Part shown: in pieces, positions 1-8,043 of the stretch | Position numbering within the stretch: the first letter of the stretch is position 1 | How the letters are laid out: every line of letters begins with the position of its first letter | NCBI GenBank assembly: GCA_903906425.1 | Contig: CAIVKH010000012.1 | Location: 1-53,869 of the forward strand | Direction: 5' to 3' | Source: an uncultured bacterium | GTDB lineage: Bacteria > Verrucomicrobiota > Kiritimatiellia > CAIVKH01 | Length of the DNA stretch: 53,869 bases | Position numbers and translations under genes: made by a program | The notes under the pieces: generated by a model | What the model saw: only the letters and a program-made list of their open reading frames with translations | Databases searched by the model: none | What the model was told of the DNA's origin: nothing

Positions 1-168
1 CTCGGGAAGGAGTCAACGGCGGACGTTGAGGTCGTCCGGAGTCTCGGGAAGGGGTCAACGGCGGACGTTGGGGTCGTCCAGAGTCTCGGGAAGGGGTCAA
101 CGGCGGACGTTGAGGTCGTCCGGAGTCTCGGGAAGGGTTCGATGCCGGACGTTTTGTTGTTGCGGATG
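1..168. repeat. 42-bp tandem repeat, four units, open at left edge
   Basis: Units begin with CTCGGGAAGG at 1, 43, 85 and 127. The first three differ at only a few positions and the fourth is diverged in its second half; a fifth start (CTCGGGGGCGG) is visible at 169 and then decays. The period is a multiple of three, and reading frames on both strands stay open across it (one plus frame gives a 14-residue repeat rich in Arg, Ser and Gly). No frame shows a convincing start, codon bias or recognisable domain, so I treat it as a non-coding minisatellite-like repeat, or the end of a repetitive gene lying to the left. Confidence 0.85.
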
Positions 169-244
169 CTCGGGGGCGGTCCATTTTTGGGCGGCGGATC
201 GGGGGGCAGTTTCATCCCCTTTGCGACGGCCGGCGAATTATTTG

Positions 245-273
245 TTGACCGTTTCGGGGAGGTTGGCTATAGG
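245..273 (+). promoter_or_regulatory. Sigma-70-type promoter for the FN3 protein gene
   Basis: TTGACC at 245-250 and TATAGG at 268-273 are separated by 17 bp. Transcription would start near 280, leaving a leader of about 110 nt before the ATG at 394. The rest of 169-393 shows no other structure that I recognise. Confidence 0.55.
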
Positions 274-393
274 GCAAAACATGCAGCCCGGAGTGTCCTG
301 CGTAATCATTAGATCAGCCCCATCACTGGAGCCGGGGCGCTTCTTCCTTATTCATCCGCCGCCGAATGCGCGGCCAGAAACCGGAGCCTCAAA

Positions 394-1485
394 ATGAAAG
401 AACTGTTCTTCGACGATGATGAACTGGTCCTCGATGATCCGAATATCTACATCGAGGAGAATGGCACCTTCAAACTCGAACCCGGCGATCCCGGCTATGT
501 GCCGCCGCCGGATGAACCATCACCCGCAGAGAAACCAAAGAAGAAGAAAAGGAATTATATGGCAAGCAATCCAACTCCTGAGAAGCGGTCGAAGCTGATC
601 GCGGCGAGCGAGGACATGGCGGATGGGATGCACCAGCATGAGGTGGCCATCGGCCTGGAGAAGAATACGGAGGCGAAATTCCGGCCGAAGCTGGAGGCGC
701 TGAAGGCGGGGGATGACTTGTTCAAGGCGTCGCTGACCGCGCAGGTTGCGCCCCGTACGGCGGAGAAACTGGCCGACAGCAATGTGAAGGGGTTCATCGC
801 GTCGTTCATCAAGACGGCATCCGACACGCTGGGCAACGACTGGAGCGATGCGTGGATCGGCACGGGCCTGCCGGACAACACGGTGGGCATCCCCGGCACG
901 AAGGACGCGCGCTTCACCTGCATCGGCACGCTGAAGACCTATCTGACGGCCAACCCGGACATGGAGGTCTCGACGCCGAAGATCACCGTCACGGCGGCGA
1001 AGGCGGCGTTGCTGCACACCGCGCTGTCGGACGCGCGCAACGGTGTGGCCGCCGCGCTGAGGGATTCGGCGGCCAAGGAGATCATCCGCGACAGCGCGGA
1101 GGCCGCGCTGCGCACGTCATACCGCTCGGCGGTCAACGAGATTGGCGAGCAGCTCGATGACGATGATCCGAAGTGGTACGACTTCGGCCTGAGCCGCCCG
1201 TCCGATCCGGAGCAGCCGGAAGTGCCGGAGAACGTGACCGCGACCGCGCAGGGCGGCGGCGATGTGCTGGTCAAGACCGATGGCGCGCTGCGGGCCAGTT
1301 CCTACAACTACTACAAGAAGGTCGTCGGCGTGGATGCGGAGCCGGTGAAGGTGAAGCACACCGACGGCGAGCAATTCACCATCGAGGACCTGCCGGCCGG
1401 CGCGACGGTGGAAATCACCGTGGCGGGTGTGAACGACGCGGGCGAAGGGCAGCCGAGTGCGCCGGTGGTCGTGACGGTGACATAG
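394..1485 (+). CDS. Fibronectin type III domain protein of unknown function
   Basis: The 363-residue product has an acidic N-terminus (about residues 1-45), a Lys-rich linker (49-53), an Ala-rich, probably helical middle (60-260) and a C-terminal fibronectin type III-like domain from about 278 (PENVTATAQ ... VNDAGEGQPSAPVVVTV). There is no signal peptide or membrane segment. The start at 394 has GGAG at 383-386. An in-frame ATG at 559 has its own AAAAGG upstream and would give a 308-residue protein starting MASNPTPEKR, so translation from there is a real alternative. A promoter lies at 245-273 and a strong terminator at 1547-1582, so the gene is probably monocistronic. I do not recognise a specific function; FN3 domains usually mediate binding. 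Confidence 0.8.
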   Translation: MKELFFDDDELVLDDPNIYIEENGTFKLEPGDPGYVPPPDEPSPAEKPKKKKRNYMASNPTPEKRSKLIAASEDMADGMHQHEVAIGLEKNTEAKFRPKLEALKAGDDLFKASLTAQVAPRTAEKLADSNVKGFIASFIKTASDTLGNDWSDAWIGTGLPDNTVGIPGTKDARFTCIGTLKTYLTANPDMEVSTPKITVTAAKAALLHTALSDARNGVAAALRDSAAKEIIRDSAEAALRTSYRSAVNEIGEQLDDDDPKWYDFGLSRPSDPEQPEVPENVTATAQGGGDVLVKTDGALRASSYNYYKKVVGVDAEPVKVKHTDGEQFTIEDLPAGATVEITVAGVNDAGEGQPSAPVVVTVT

Positions 1486-1546
1486 ATTGCAGCCGCGCTC
1501 TGCGAGCGCTGTGCAGGATGGCGTGAGGGCACGCCGTCAAATGCGA

Positions 1547-1582
1547 AACGCGCCCCGATGCGAAACGGGGCGCGTTTTTTTT
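1547..1582 (+). terminator. Rho-independent terminator of the FN3 protein gene
   Basis: A perfect 10-bp stem (AACGCGCCCC / GGGGCGCGTT) with a 10-nt loop is followed by eight T. It lies 61 bp after the stop codon at 1485. Confidence 0.92.
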
Positions 1583-1640
1583 CAGCAGGCGCCGCGCGGT
1601 CTTTCGATGCGTGAGAATTCGATGAGGAGTGTCGCGGGGA

Positions 1641-1669
1641 TTGGCGGTCGCGGGAAAAAGGGCTAGATG
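1641..1669 (+). promoter_or_regulatory. Possible promoter of the lipoprotein gene
   Basis: TTGGCG at 1641-1646 and TAGATG at 1664-1669 are spaced by 17 bp. They lie between the terminator at 1547-1582 and the ATG at 1705, where a new promoter is required. Confidence 0.4.
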
Positions 1670-1704
1670 TTCGGGGAATCAAATCCAGTGAGGAGCGTGC
1701 GGCG

Positions 1705-2304
1705 ATGAAAATGCTTTCGATTGTTGCGGTGATGGCGGCGGCGATGTTGACGGGATGCGCGACGACCAGCGTCGTGCGCGCTTATCCGGGGGCGCAGCGC
1801 CCGGTCGCGGAAACCAGCCAGCTGGTCGTGCCCGCGGAGTTCGACGTGAAGAGCATCGACGGAGCGAAGGCGGGCGGTGAGGGTCTGTTCTCGCGCTCGA
1901 AGGAGACGATCATCGAGTTGTTGCCCGGCCCCCACGATATCGTGGCGCGGTTTTATTCGCCGATGGAAAACGGTGTGAACAACGGCGGCGACAAGCCGGA
2001 CCGCTCGGATTTTCAGGCGCTGCATTTCGACGCGGCGGCGGGTGCGCGCTATGCGATGAAGCGTAGAACGGAGAGCCGAGTTGTCACCCTGTTCATCGCC
2101 GCGGCGGGCGCGGCCGAGGCGCCCGCCGGCCAGGTGCGCGTGGTGGAGGCGGCCCCGGCGCCGCCCGCTGCGCAAGCGGTGGCGGCGCAGCCGAAGCCTG
2201 GCGATATGCCGACGATTACGCCGCTGGACAATCTGAAGCAGTGGTGGTTCTACGCCTCGCCGCAGGAGCGCGCTCAATTCCGCGCGTGGATTGACGCGAA
2301 GTAG
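1705..2304 (+). CDS. Putative outer-membrane or periplasmic lipoprotein
   Basis: The 199-residue product begins MKMLSIVAVMAAAMLTGCAT, a lipoprotein signal peptide with lipobox LTGC, so Cys18 is the expected lipidated residue. The mature part has a short mixed alpha/beta region, then a Pro/Ala-rich stretch (about 150-170) and a C-terminal segment rich in Trp, Arg and Gln. AGGAG at 1690-1695 supports the start. I recognise no enzymatic motif. The gene stands alone between a terminator and the palindrome cluster at 2349-2428. Confidence 0.75.
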   Translation: MKMLSIVAVMAAAMLTGCATTSVVRAYPGAQRPVAETSQLVVPAEFDVKSIDGAKAGGEGLFSRSKETIIELLPGPHDIVARFYSPMENGVNNGGDKPDRSDFQALHFDAAAGARYAMKRRTESRVVTLFIAAAGAAEAPAGQVRVVEAAPAPPAAQAVAAQPKPGDMPTITPLDNLKQWWFYASPQERAQFRAWIDAK

Positions 2305-2348
2305 CCCCGCCAAATTTTCTTTTGCCCTGACTCATTCGCCGCGCCAGT

Positions 2349-2428
2349 TTCCAATCATTGGAAGAAATCGCGTCCGGGAATTTCCAATGATTGGAAGTCA
2401 AGATGTGGTGTTATTCCAACGATTGGAG
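2349..2428. repeat. Palindrome cluster 1 (triplet)
   Basis: Copies of TTCCAATSATTGGAA at 2349-2363 and 2382-2396 (both perfect) and a degenerate third, TTCCAACGATTGGAG, at 2414-2428. Centre spacings are 33 and 32 bp. The cluster starts 44 bp after the lipoprotein stop and ends 32 bp before the Pho-box-like repeat of the porin gene. Confidence 0.97.
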
Positions 2429-2460
2429 GAGGGGATGCCCCACGGGCGGTGGCGCGGTTT

Positions 2461-2514
2461 CTCACAGAGAAATATCATGGCGCTCATATTCTGCTAACAC
2501 GCGCCAAGGACTGT
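2461..2514 (+). promoter_or_regulatory. Putative Pho box and promoter of the porin gene
   Basis: Four 11-bp units lie end to end: CTCACAGAGAA (2461), ATATCATGGCG (2472), CTCATATTCTG (2483) and CTAACACGCGC (2494). The same units with the same spacing precede pstS at 5789, and ACTGT follows at the same distance in both (2510-2514 here). Known PhoB boxes are also 7-bp direct repeats with an 11-bp period, and the shared neighbour is the phosphate transporter, so I infer phosphate control. GACTGT at 2509-2514 may be a weak -10. A hairpin TGCCGC/GCGGCA lies in the leader at 2537-2553. Confidence 0.6.
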
Positions 2515-2586
2515 CGGACCCAACGTGAATCAGTTTTGCCGCACGACGCGGCATGATCAAACAACCAGGCAAAGACAGGAGTTCGA

Positions 2587-3729
2587 ATGAAGAAAGTATA
2601 TGTGATCGCAATGATGGCAGTGGCGCTTGGCGGCGTCGCCCGGGCGGATGATGTTACGAAGATGCCGGCGTGGTATGACACAATCACGATCAAGGGCGAT
2701 GTTCGCTATCGTTATGAGCGGATTGACGACAAGTCGAAGAACCCGGCGATTGAAGAGCGCGAGCGGTTTCGTGCGCGCGTCGGGCTGTACGCCAAGCCGA
2801 ACGAAGATGTGGATGTCGGCGTCCGGCTGACGACGGCGGGCTTTGAGAATGGCCAGGGCACGGCTGTCTCGGGCAACGCGACGGAGACGGGCTATGGCGG
2901 GAAGAAGCCGGCGTGGTTCGATGCGGCCTACATTGATTATCATCCTTCCGAAGTGAAGGGCCTGGACCTGATCGCGGGCAAGATGGACATCCCGTACTAC
3001 CGGGTTGCCGACAATGTTATTGACAATGACTACACGCCGGAAGGGCTGGCGGCGAAGTACAAGGCGGGGGATGCGGAGGGAATGCAGTTCATGGCGAACG
3101 CCGCGTATCACTGGCTCAGCGAGAGCGCGACCAAGACGGATGGCAAGCAGATGGGCGCGCAGGCACTGCTGAAGTACGGCAAGGACAACTATGCGTTGGT
3201 GGGTGCGGGCTACTATGCCACGACGTCGCTGCAGGGGCATCCGGTGCTCGACAATACGGGCGCGAACCGCAGCTTCGGCAACGAGACCAAGAAGGTCGTT
3301 TCGGGCGGCACGACCAGCATCGTGTATGCCTGCGACTTCAAAGTCGTCGAAGGTTTTGCCGAAGCAGGGACCACGGCCATCGGCGACATCCCGGCCAAGG
3401 TCTATGCCTCCTACACGGTCAACACCGATGCGGACAATGATGACACCGGCTACATCGCCGGCGTGCAGTACGGCGCGGTCAAAGGGCCGGGCTCGTGGGA
3501 AGTTGGCTACAACTACCGCGATCTCGAGAAGAACGCCGTTCTTGGCGCAATCGTGGAAGACGACGCGGGCGGCGGCGGCACGAACTACAAAGGGCACAAG
3601 ATCACAGCCGGCGTCGGCCTGATGAAGAACCTCCAGTTCAACGTCTGGTACGCCTTCGATCAGAAAGATCCAGACGGCAAGAACACGGACTACAACCGTC
3701 TGTTCCTCGATCTGCTGGCGAAATTCTAA
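2587..3729 (+). CDS. Putative outer-membrane porin
   Basis: The 380-residue protein has a Sec signal peptide (MKKVYVIAMMAVALGGVARA, cleavage after about residue 20) and a long series of alternating strands typical of a beta-barrel, ending in Phe (LFLDLLAKF), the usual C-terminal signature for barrel insertion. It resembles the putative porin family found in Deltaproteobacteria and Verrucomicrobia. AGGAG at about 2577 supports the start. The upstream repeat shared with pstS suggests it admits phosphate or another anion under phosphate limitation; this is inference from regulation, not from the sequence of the pore. A strong terminator follows at 3745. Confidence 0.82.
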   Translation: MKKVYVIAMMAVALGGVARADDVTKMPAWYDTITIKGDVRYRYERIDDKSKNPAIEERERFRARVGLYAKPNEDVDVGVRLTTAGFENGQGTAVSGNATETGYGGKKPAWFDAAYIDYHPSEVKGLDLIAGKMDIPYYRVADNVIDNDYTPEGLAAKYKAGDAEGMQFMANAAYHWLSESATKTDGKQMGAQALLKYGKDNYALVGAGYYATTSLQGHPVLDNTGANRSFGNETKKVVSGGTTSIVYACDFKVVEGFAEAGTTAIGDIPAKVYASYTVNTDADNDDTGYIAGVQYGAVKGPGSWEVGYNYRDLEKNAVLGAIVEDDAGGGGTNYKGHKITAGVGLMKNLQFNVWYAFDQKDPDGKNTDYNRLFLDLLAKF

Positions 3730-3744
3730 GCGGCCAGATTCCGC

Positions 3745-3777
3745 AGAGCCGGGGATTCGTCCCCGGCTCTTTTTTTT
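3745..3777 (+). terminator. Rho-independent terminator of the porin gene
   Basis: An 11-bp perfect stem AGAGCCGGGGA / TCCCCGGCTCT closes a TTCG tetraloop and is followed by a run of eight T, starting 15 bp after the stop codon. Confidence 0.95.
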
Positions 3778-3850
3778 GCACCGCCCGCATGATGGCCACG
3801 CGCAATCTGAATGTCCGGGCCGGCCGCCCTCCGCGCCGCAGTCCGCAAAC

Positions 3851-3897
3851 TTCCAATCATTGGAAATTGCGGAGGCGCAAACTTCCAATGGTTGGAA
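3851..3897. repeat. Palindrome cluster 2
   Basis: A perfect copy at 3851-3865 and a variant TTCCAATGGTTGGAA at 3883-3897, 32 bp apart. The spacer (ATTGCGGAGGCGCAAAC) is itself nearly self-complementary. The remainder of the 3730-4029 gap holds only the terminator at 3745. Confidence 0.97.
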
Positions 3898-4029
3898 GAA
3901 ATGGAATCAGCGCTCGTGGCGCAGAAATAAGCCGGCGCGCGACTGGCATTTTCTTTCACGTACCGTAGCTTCCGGCGTGAAAAAATCGAAGGCCACGAAG
4001 ACCTGGCCGATTCGAAGGAGAATTCCGCG

Positions 4030-4563
4030 ATGACAATTTCCGTGCGTGAACTGTTCACCGTGATCCACGGAATGATCTTCGGCGCGCTGTTTCTTCTGAT
4101 GTTCACCGGCGGTTGGGTCGGGCTGTACGGCTTGCGGTCGAAGTTCCTTTCTGACGAAGGCAGCGCCCACCGCGTGTTCTGGCTGAAGGCGACGCTGTGG
4201 GGCATGGCGGTCGTCGCGTGGGCCACCGTGATCTCGGGAACGTTCATCATTTATCCGTGGTATCGCGCGAAGCCGCCGGCGGGCGTGACAGATTTCAGCG
4301 CGTATCCGCGCTCGCTGCTGCTCGCCGATCCCGGCAAGGCGGAGTGGCATAATTTCGGCATGGAGTGGAAGGAGCACGTCGGCTGGCTGGCGCCGATTGC
4401 GATGACCATCGTGGCCTTCGCGGTGAGCTACTACGGAAGCTCGCTCGCGCGAAAACCCGGCGAGCGCCGGATGCTGATGATTTTCTATTCGAGCTCTTTT
4501 GCCGCCGCCGCCATCGCCGGCGTGCTCGGCGCGTTCATCAACAAGGTTGCGCCCATCCACTGA
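4030..4563 (+). CDS. Multi-pass membrane protein of unknown function
   Basis: The 177-residue product has four predicted membrane segments, near residues 10-33, 53-77, 117-137 and 150-170. Conserved-looking His residues occur in or beside them (IHGMIF, WHNF, EHVGWL), which would suit heme or metal binding, but no family motif is certain. AAGGAGAATTCCGCG precedes the ATG. It is the first gene of a three-gene run (4030-5713) with gaps of 23 and 11 bp, ending in an outer-membrane barrel, so the products may act together across the envelope. Confidence 0.75.
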   Translation: MTISVRELFTVIHGMIFGALFLLMFTGGWVGLYGLRSKFLSDEGSAHRVFWLKATLWGMAVVAWATVISGTFIIYPWYRAKPPAGVTDFSAYPRSLLLADPGKAEWHNFGMEWKEHVGWLAPIAMTIVAFAVSYYGSSLARKPGERRMLMIFYSSSFAAAAIAGVLGAFINKVAPIH

Positions 4564-4586
4564 CGATCAGGATCGAAAGGGAAATC

Positions 4587-4928
4587 ATGACTGATTCAAC
4601 AATCCAGCAAGACCGGCCCAACGGCCCCGCGGCCGCGGTGCTTCTCGCCGGCGGTTTGGGCGCCGCCGTGCTCGGCTTGATGACGACGCTCGGCGAATCC
4701 TGCAAGCCCATCGGCGACGCGCTCAACTGGTACAAACCGGTGGGATCGCTGACCGGCAAAACGCTGACGAGCGTCGCGGTTTTCTTTGCCACGTGGCTCA
4801 TTCTCCATTTCGTCTATCGCGAACGAAACGTCCGCTTTGCCCGCGTCGCAATTTTCGCGCTGGTGCTCCTGGGGCTCGGACTGCTCGGCACATTCCCGCC
4901 ATTCTTCGAAATATTTTCCGGCGGATAG
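4587..4928 (+). CDS. Small membrane protein of unknown function
   Basis: The 113-residue product has three hydrophobic segments (about 16-36, 61-80 and 87-106). The ATG at 4587 follows GAAAGGG; a longer reading frame from 4365 only extends into the preceding gene and is not credible. It sits between the membrane protein at 4030 and the barrel gene at 4940, with spacing typical of one transcript. I do not recognise the family. Confidence 0.7.
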   Translation: MTDSTIQQDRPNGPAAAVLLAGGLGAAVLGLMTTLGESCKPIGDALNWYKPVGSLTGKTLTSVAVFFATWLILHFVYRERNVRFARVAIFALVLLGLGLLGTFPPFFEIFSGG

Positions 4929-4939
4929 AAAGGACGTTC

Positions 4940-5713
4940 ATGAAGACACGCCTGAGGAAAATTGCTCTTCTGATTCTGTGCGCGTGCGGTGGAGTTCGTC
5001 TGGCCTGGGCCGGCCCGCCGTTCGTGACGGACGATCCCGAACCGGTTCCGTACAAGAATTGGGAAGTCTATCTCGCCTCCCAGACGGCGCGCGATTCCGG
5101 CGGCTGGTCGGGAACATCGCCTCACATCGAAGTCAACCATGGCGTGTGGCCCGGCCTGCAATTGCACGTCATCGCGCCGATCGCATTCTCCGCGCCCGAC
5201 CACGGCGATTCCCACGTCGGCCCCGGCGATCTCGAATTGGGCACGAAGTTTCGCTTCCTCGATGAGTCCGATTGGCTGCCCGAAGCCGGAGTATTTCCGC
5301 TGGTCGAGTTGCCGACCGGCGATGCGGACCGCGATTTGGGCGCGGGTGAAACGCAGGTTTTTCTTCCGCTGTGGTTGCAGAAAAGCGCGGGCAACTGGAC
5401 GACGTATGGCGGCGGCGGTTGCTGGATCAATCCCGGCGATGGCAATCGCAACTGGTGGTTCATGGGTTGGCTGGTGCAATACAAGTTGCGCGAGAATCTG
5501 GCCGTCGGGACGGAAATTTTCCACGAAACATCGAAGCAGGTGAACGGCGATTCCGACACCAAGCTCAACATCGGCGCGATCTTCGACTTCGATGAAAACC
5601 AGCACCTGCTTCTGTCGGGCGGGCCGGTCATTCAGGGGCCCAGCGGATATCAGACGTATCTCGCCTATCAGTTGACCTTCGGCCCGAAGGCGCCCGCCGG
5701 GGGCGGCAAGTAG
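4940..5713 (+). CDS. Outer-membrane barrel protein, phenol MetA-degradation-like family
   Basis: The 257-residue product has a signal peptide ending near LAWA and a mature N-terminus GPPFVTDDPEPVPYKNWEVY, the recognisable start of the family annotated as putative MetA-pathway of phenol degradation proteins. These are predicted outer-membrane barrels of unclear substrate, and the name should not be read as evidence for phenol metabolism. The start at 4940 has AAAGGA at 4929-4934. It is the last gene of the 4030-5713 run, and the 258-bp gap that follows contains the pstS control region. Confidence 0.72.
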   Translation: MKTRLRKIALLILCACGGVRLAWAGPPFVTDDPEPVPYKNWEVYLASQTARDSGGWSGTSPHIEVNHGVWPGLQLHVIAPIAFSAPDHGDSHVGPGDLELGTKFRFLDESDWLPEAGVFPLVELPTGDADRDLGAGETQVFLPLWLQKSAGNWTTYGGGGCWINPGDGNRNWWFMGWLVQYKLRENLAVGTEIFHETSKQVNGDSDTKLNIGAIFDFDENQHLLLSGGPVIQGPSGYQTYLAYQLTFGPKAPAGGGK

Positions 5714-5788
5714 CGCGATCTGCTTTCGCTTTCCGCGAAATTTCCTGCGCGCGTTCTTCCGTGAATTTGGAATCTTCGCGCCGCACAT

Positions 5789-5843
5789 CTCACAGACATT
5801 TATCGCCCTCCTCATGATTTCCTAACGAGTGCGGGAGACTGTT
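5789..5843 (+). promoter_or_regulatory. Putative Pho box and promoter of the pst operon
   Basis: Four consecutive 11-bp units: CTCACAGACAT (5789), TTATCGCCCTC (5800), CTCATGATTTC (5811) and CTAACGAGTGC (5822). They match the porin upstream region unit for unit, and ACTGT follows at 5838-5842 in the same register. The rest of the 5714-5972 gap is a leader of about 120 nt before pstS. Phosphate control is inferred from the gene downstream and from the 11-bp period of known Pho boxes. Confidence 0.65.
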
Positions 5844-5896
5844 GCCGTAACGAATCAAGCAGTGTCCCGTCGCCGGAGTGGTTCCGGGCATTGCTG

Positions 5897-5927
5897 GTGC
5901 GATGCGGGGAAATGAACCCCGCCGCAC
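5897..5927 (+). other. Hairpin in the pstS leader
   Basis: GCGGGG (5904-5909) pairs with CCCCGC (5917-5922), extended by GTGC/GCAC outside an internal loop. There is no T-run, so it is not a simple terminator. It ends 45 bp before the pstS start and could stabilise or attenuate the mRNA. Confidence 0.4.
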
Positions 5928-5972
5928 ACGGTCTTGTGGTTCAAATGCGACAACAATTGAGGAGTAATTGAA

Positions 5973-6788
5973 ATGAAATCGTACATCAAAATTCTCGCGG
6001 CGCTGTGCGTTGCGGGCCTCGTCACTGCCGCCCGCGCGGAGGACAAAATCATTCTCGACGGCTCGACCACGGTCGGCCCGATCGCGAAGGCGTGGGCCGA
6101 ATATTACATGAAGAAAAATCCCGGCGTGAACATCACCGTCGGCGAATCCGGAAGCGGCAACGGCGCGAAAAGCATCATCAACGGAACCTGCGACATCGCC
6201 GACATGTCCCGCCCGATGAAGGATGAGGAAAAGGCCGCCGCGAAGGCGAAAGGCGTCAACGCGACCGAACATGTTGTCGCGTGGGACGGCCTGAGCGTCG
6301 TGGTGCATCCGTCGAACCCGGTCAAGAATCTCACGATCGAGCAGCTCCGCAAAATTTACATGGGCGAAGTCGCGAACTGGAAAGACCTCGGCGGCCCCGA
6401 CGCGAAGATCGTCGTGCTCAGCCGCGACACGAACAGCGGCACCTACGAGACGTGGGAAACCAAGGTGATGAACAAGCAGAAGATGACCGACAAGGCCGAA
6501 TACGCCGGCAGCAACGGCGCGATCCGCCAGCGCGTCATTGATACGACCGGCGCCATCGGCTACGTCGGCCTCGCCTTCACCGAAGGCGTCAAGATCGTCA
6601 CCGTCGAAGGCATCGAGCCGACGCCCGAAACGGTCCTCAACAAGACCTATCCCATCGCCCGCCCGCTCTACATGTACACGAACGGCGAACCCGACGCGGC
6701 CTCGCACATCGGCAAATTCATCGGGCTGTTTTCGTCGGCCGACGGCAAGAAAATCATCGAGGAGACCGGCTTCATTCCCGTGAAATAA
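5973..6788 (+). CDS. pstS: Periplasmic phosphate-binding protein PstS
   Basis: This 271-residue protein captures phosphate for the PstCAB ABC importer. It has a signal peptide (cleavage near ARA-E, residue 22), the first phosphate-loop GSTTVGP, the GESGSGNG loop and the SRDTNSGTYETW motif, all typical of the PstS/SphX solute-binding family. GAGGAG precedes the ATG. It is the first gene of the pst operon and is preceded by the 11-bp repeat at 5789. A palindrome cluster lies between it and pstC, which may lower or separate expression of the binding protein from the permease. Confidence 0.95.
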   Translation: MKSYIKILAALCVAGLVTAARAEDKIILDGSTTVGPIAKAWAEYYMKKNPGVNITVGESGSGNGAKSIINGTCDIADMSRPMKDEEKAAAKAKGVNATEHVVAWDGLSVVVHPSNPVKNLTIEQLRKIYMGEVANWKDLGGPDAKIVVLSRDTNSGTYETWETKVMNKQKMTDKAEYAGSNGAIRQRVIDTTGAIGYVGLAFTEGVKIVTVEGIEPTPETVLNKTYPIARPLYMYTNGEPDAASHIGKFIGLFSSADGKKIIEETGFIPVK

Positions 6789-6819
6789 AAGAAAGTGGCG
6801 CGCGTCCCTTGCGCGCAGT

Positions 6820-6866
6820 TTCCAATGATTGGAAGTTTGCGCCGCCGGAATTTCCAATCATTGGAA
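6820..6866. repeat. Palindrome cluster 3
   Basis: Perfect copies at 6820-6834 (G centre) and 6852-6866 (C centre), 32 bp apart, spacer GTTTGCGCCGCCGGAAT. It lies inside the pst operon, 31 bp after the pstS stop and 43 bp before the pstC start. Confidence 0.97.
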
Positions 6867-6909
6867 GAATTCGGCGCAGGCGGCAACGCCTGCGCCGCGG
6901 GTTTTCAGC

Positions 6910-8040
6910 ATGACGGAATCGAAACAGAGCCTCTTGAAAAGCGGGCGCGCAAACCTGCTCGGCAGCATCGCGTCGTTCACCGGCCAGGGCCTCCTGTTTC
7001 TCGTCACCTCGTCGTCGCTCATCGCGCTGCTGTTCATTTTTTATTTCATCGCCCGCGACGCGATCCCGTTCTTCCACTCGCGCGGCTTCGCCGAATTTTT
7101 CACCACGGCGAACTGGTATCCGTCCGGCAGCCCGCCCGCCTACGGCGCGCTCGCGATCATTCTCGGCAGCGCCGTCGTCACGCTCGGCAGCATCGTGCTC
7201 GCCGTGCCGCTGGGAATTTCCGCGGCGATCTGCCTGAGCGACATCGTGCCGTTCAGTCTGCGTCAGGTCGTCAAGCCCGTCATCGAATTGCTCGCCGCGC
7301 TGCCGTCGGTCGCCTACGGATTTTTCGCGCTCGTCGTCTTCGCGCCCGCGCTCCAGCGCAATGGCGGACACCTGCTGGCCATCGCCGCGTGGATTATTTT
7401 ATTTCCCGTCGGAATCATCCTGAGTCTGGTCGCCAGCGATCTGATGACGGACCGTGTCAAACAAAAGTCTGCGCGCCAGATTGCCCGGATCGTTGCCTTC
7501 CTCGCCTGTGCAGCCGTCGTAATTTTCATGCTGCTCGGCCTCACCCACCATCTGAATTCACTCGTCATTTCGAGCGGCACCAACGCGCTCAACGTTTCTG
7601 TAATTCTCGGCATCATGGCGCTGCCGACCATCGTCAGCGTTTCGGAAGACGCGCTGCAGGCCGTCGGCCGCGAAATCCGCGAAGGCAGCTACGCGCTCGG
7701 CGCGACACGCGCGGAGACATTGGTCAAGGCGGTCGTGCCCGCCGCCGCCAGCGGTATTCTCGCTGCGATCATCCTCGGCGTCATGCGCGCCATCGGCGAA
7801 ACGATGGTCGTCTGGATGGCGTCGGGAAACTCCGCGCAGATTCCGCACAGCATTCTCGATCCGGTCCGCACACTGACCGCGACCATCGCCGGCGACATGG
7901 GCGAGGCCGACCAGGTCACCGGCTCCGACCGCTTCCACGTCCTCTTCGCGATGGCCCTGCTGCTGCTCGTATTCTGTTTCGCGATGAACTGCTTCACGGA
8001 ATTCGTCATGCAACGGCAGCGGAAGAAACTGGGGAAATAG
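6910..8040 (+). CDS. pstC: Phosphate ABC transporter permease PstC
   Basis: The 376-residue membrane protein is one of the two channel subunits of the phosphate importer. It has about six to seven transmembrane segments and the EAA-type loop near REGSYALGATRAETLVKAVVPAAASGI that docks on PstB, followed by GVMRAIGETM. It is longer than the usual 300-320 residues because of extra sequence between the second and third core segments (residues about 165-215). I chose the ATG at 6910 because the upstream in-frame ATG at 6829 falls inside the palindrome repeat. No clear Shine-Dalgarno is visible, which is unusual for this window. Confidence 0.93.
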   Translation: MTESKQSLLKSGRANLLGSIASFTGQGLLFLVTSSSLIALLFIFYFIARDAIPFFHSRGFAEFFTTANWYPSGSPPAYGALAIILGSAVVTLGSIVLAVPLGISAAICLSDIVPFSLRQVVKPVIELLAALPSVAYGFFALVVFAPALQRNGGHLLAIAAWIILFPVGIILSLVASDLMTDRVKQKSARQIARIVAFLACAAVVIFMLLGLTHHLNSLVISSGTNALNVSVILGIMALPTIVSVSEDALQAVGREIREGSYALGATRAETLVKAVVPAAASGILAAIILGVMRAIGETMVVWMASGNSAQIPHSILDPVRTLTATIAGDMGEADQVTGSDRFHVLFAMALLLLVFCFAMNCFTEFVMQRQRKKLGK

Positions 8041-8043
8041 GCC

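Noticed and set aside
26..397. 123-codon ORF through the left tandem repeat
   Set aside because: Arg/Ser-rich translation is just the repeat; no ribosome-binding site, and it would run over the promoter at 245-273.
2291..2497. Many small ORFs encoding SNHWK, FQSLE, FPMIG or SNDWK peptides at gene ends
   Set aside because: These are frame translations of the palindrome TTCCAATSATTGGAA read in different phases; they have no starts or ribosome-binding sites of their own.
2557..3888. 443-codon antisense frame across the porin gene
   Set aside because: Shadow of the porin, which has a signal peptide, barrel ending, ribosome-binding site and terminator.
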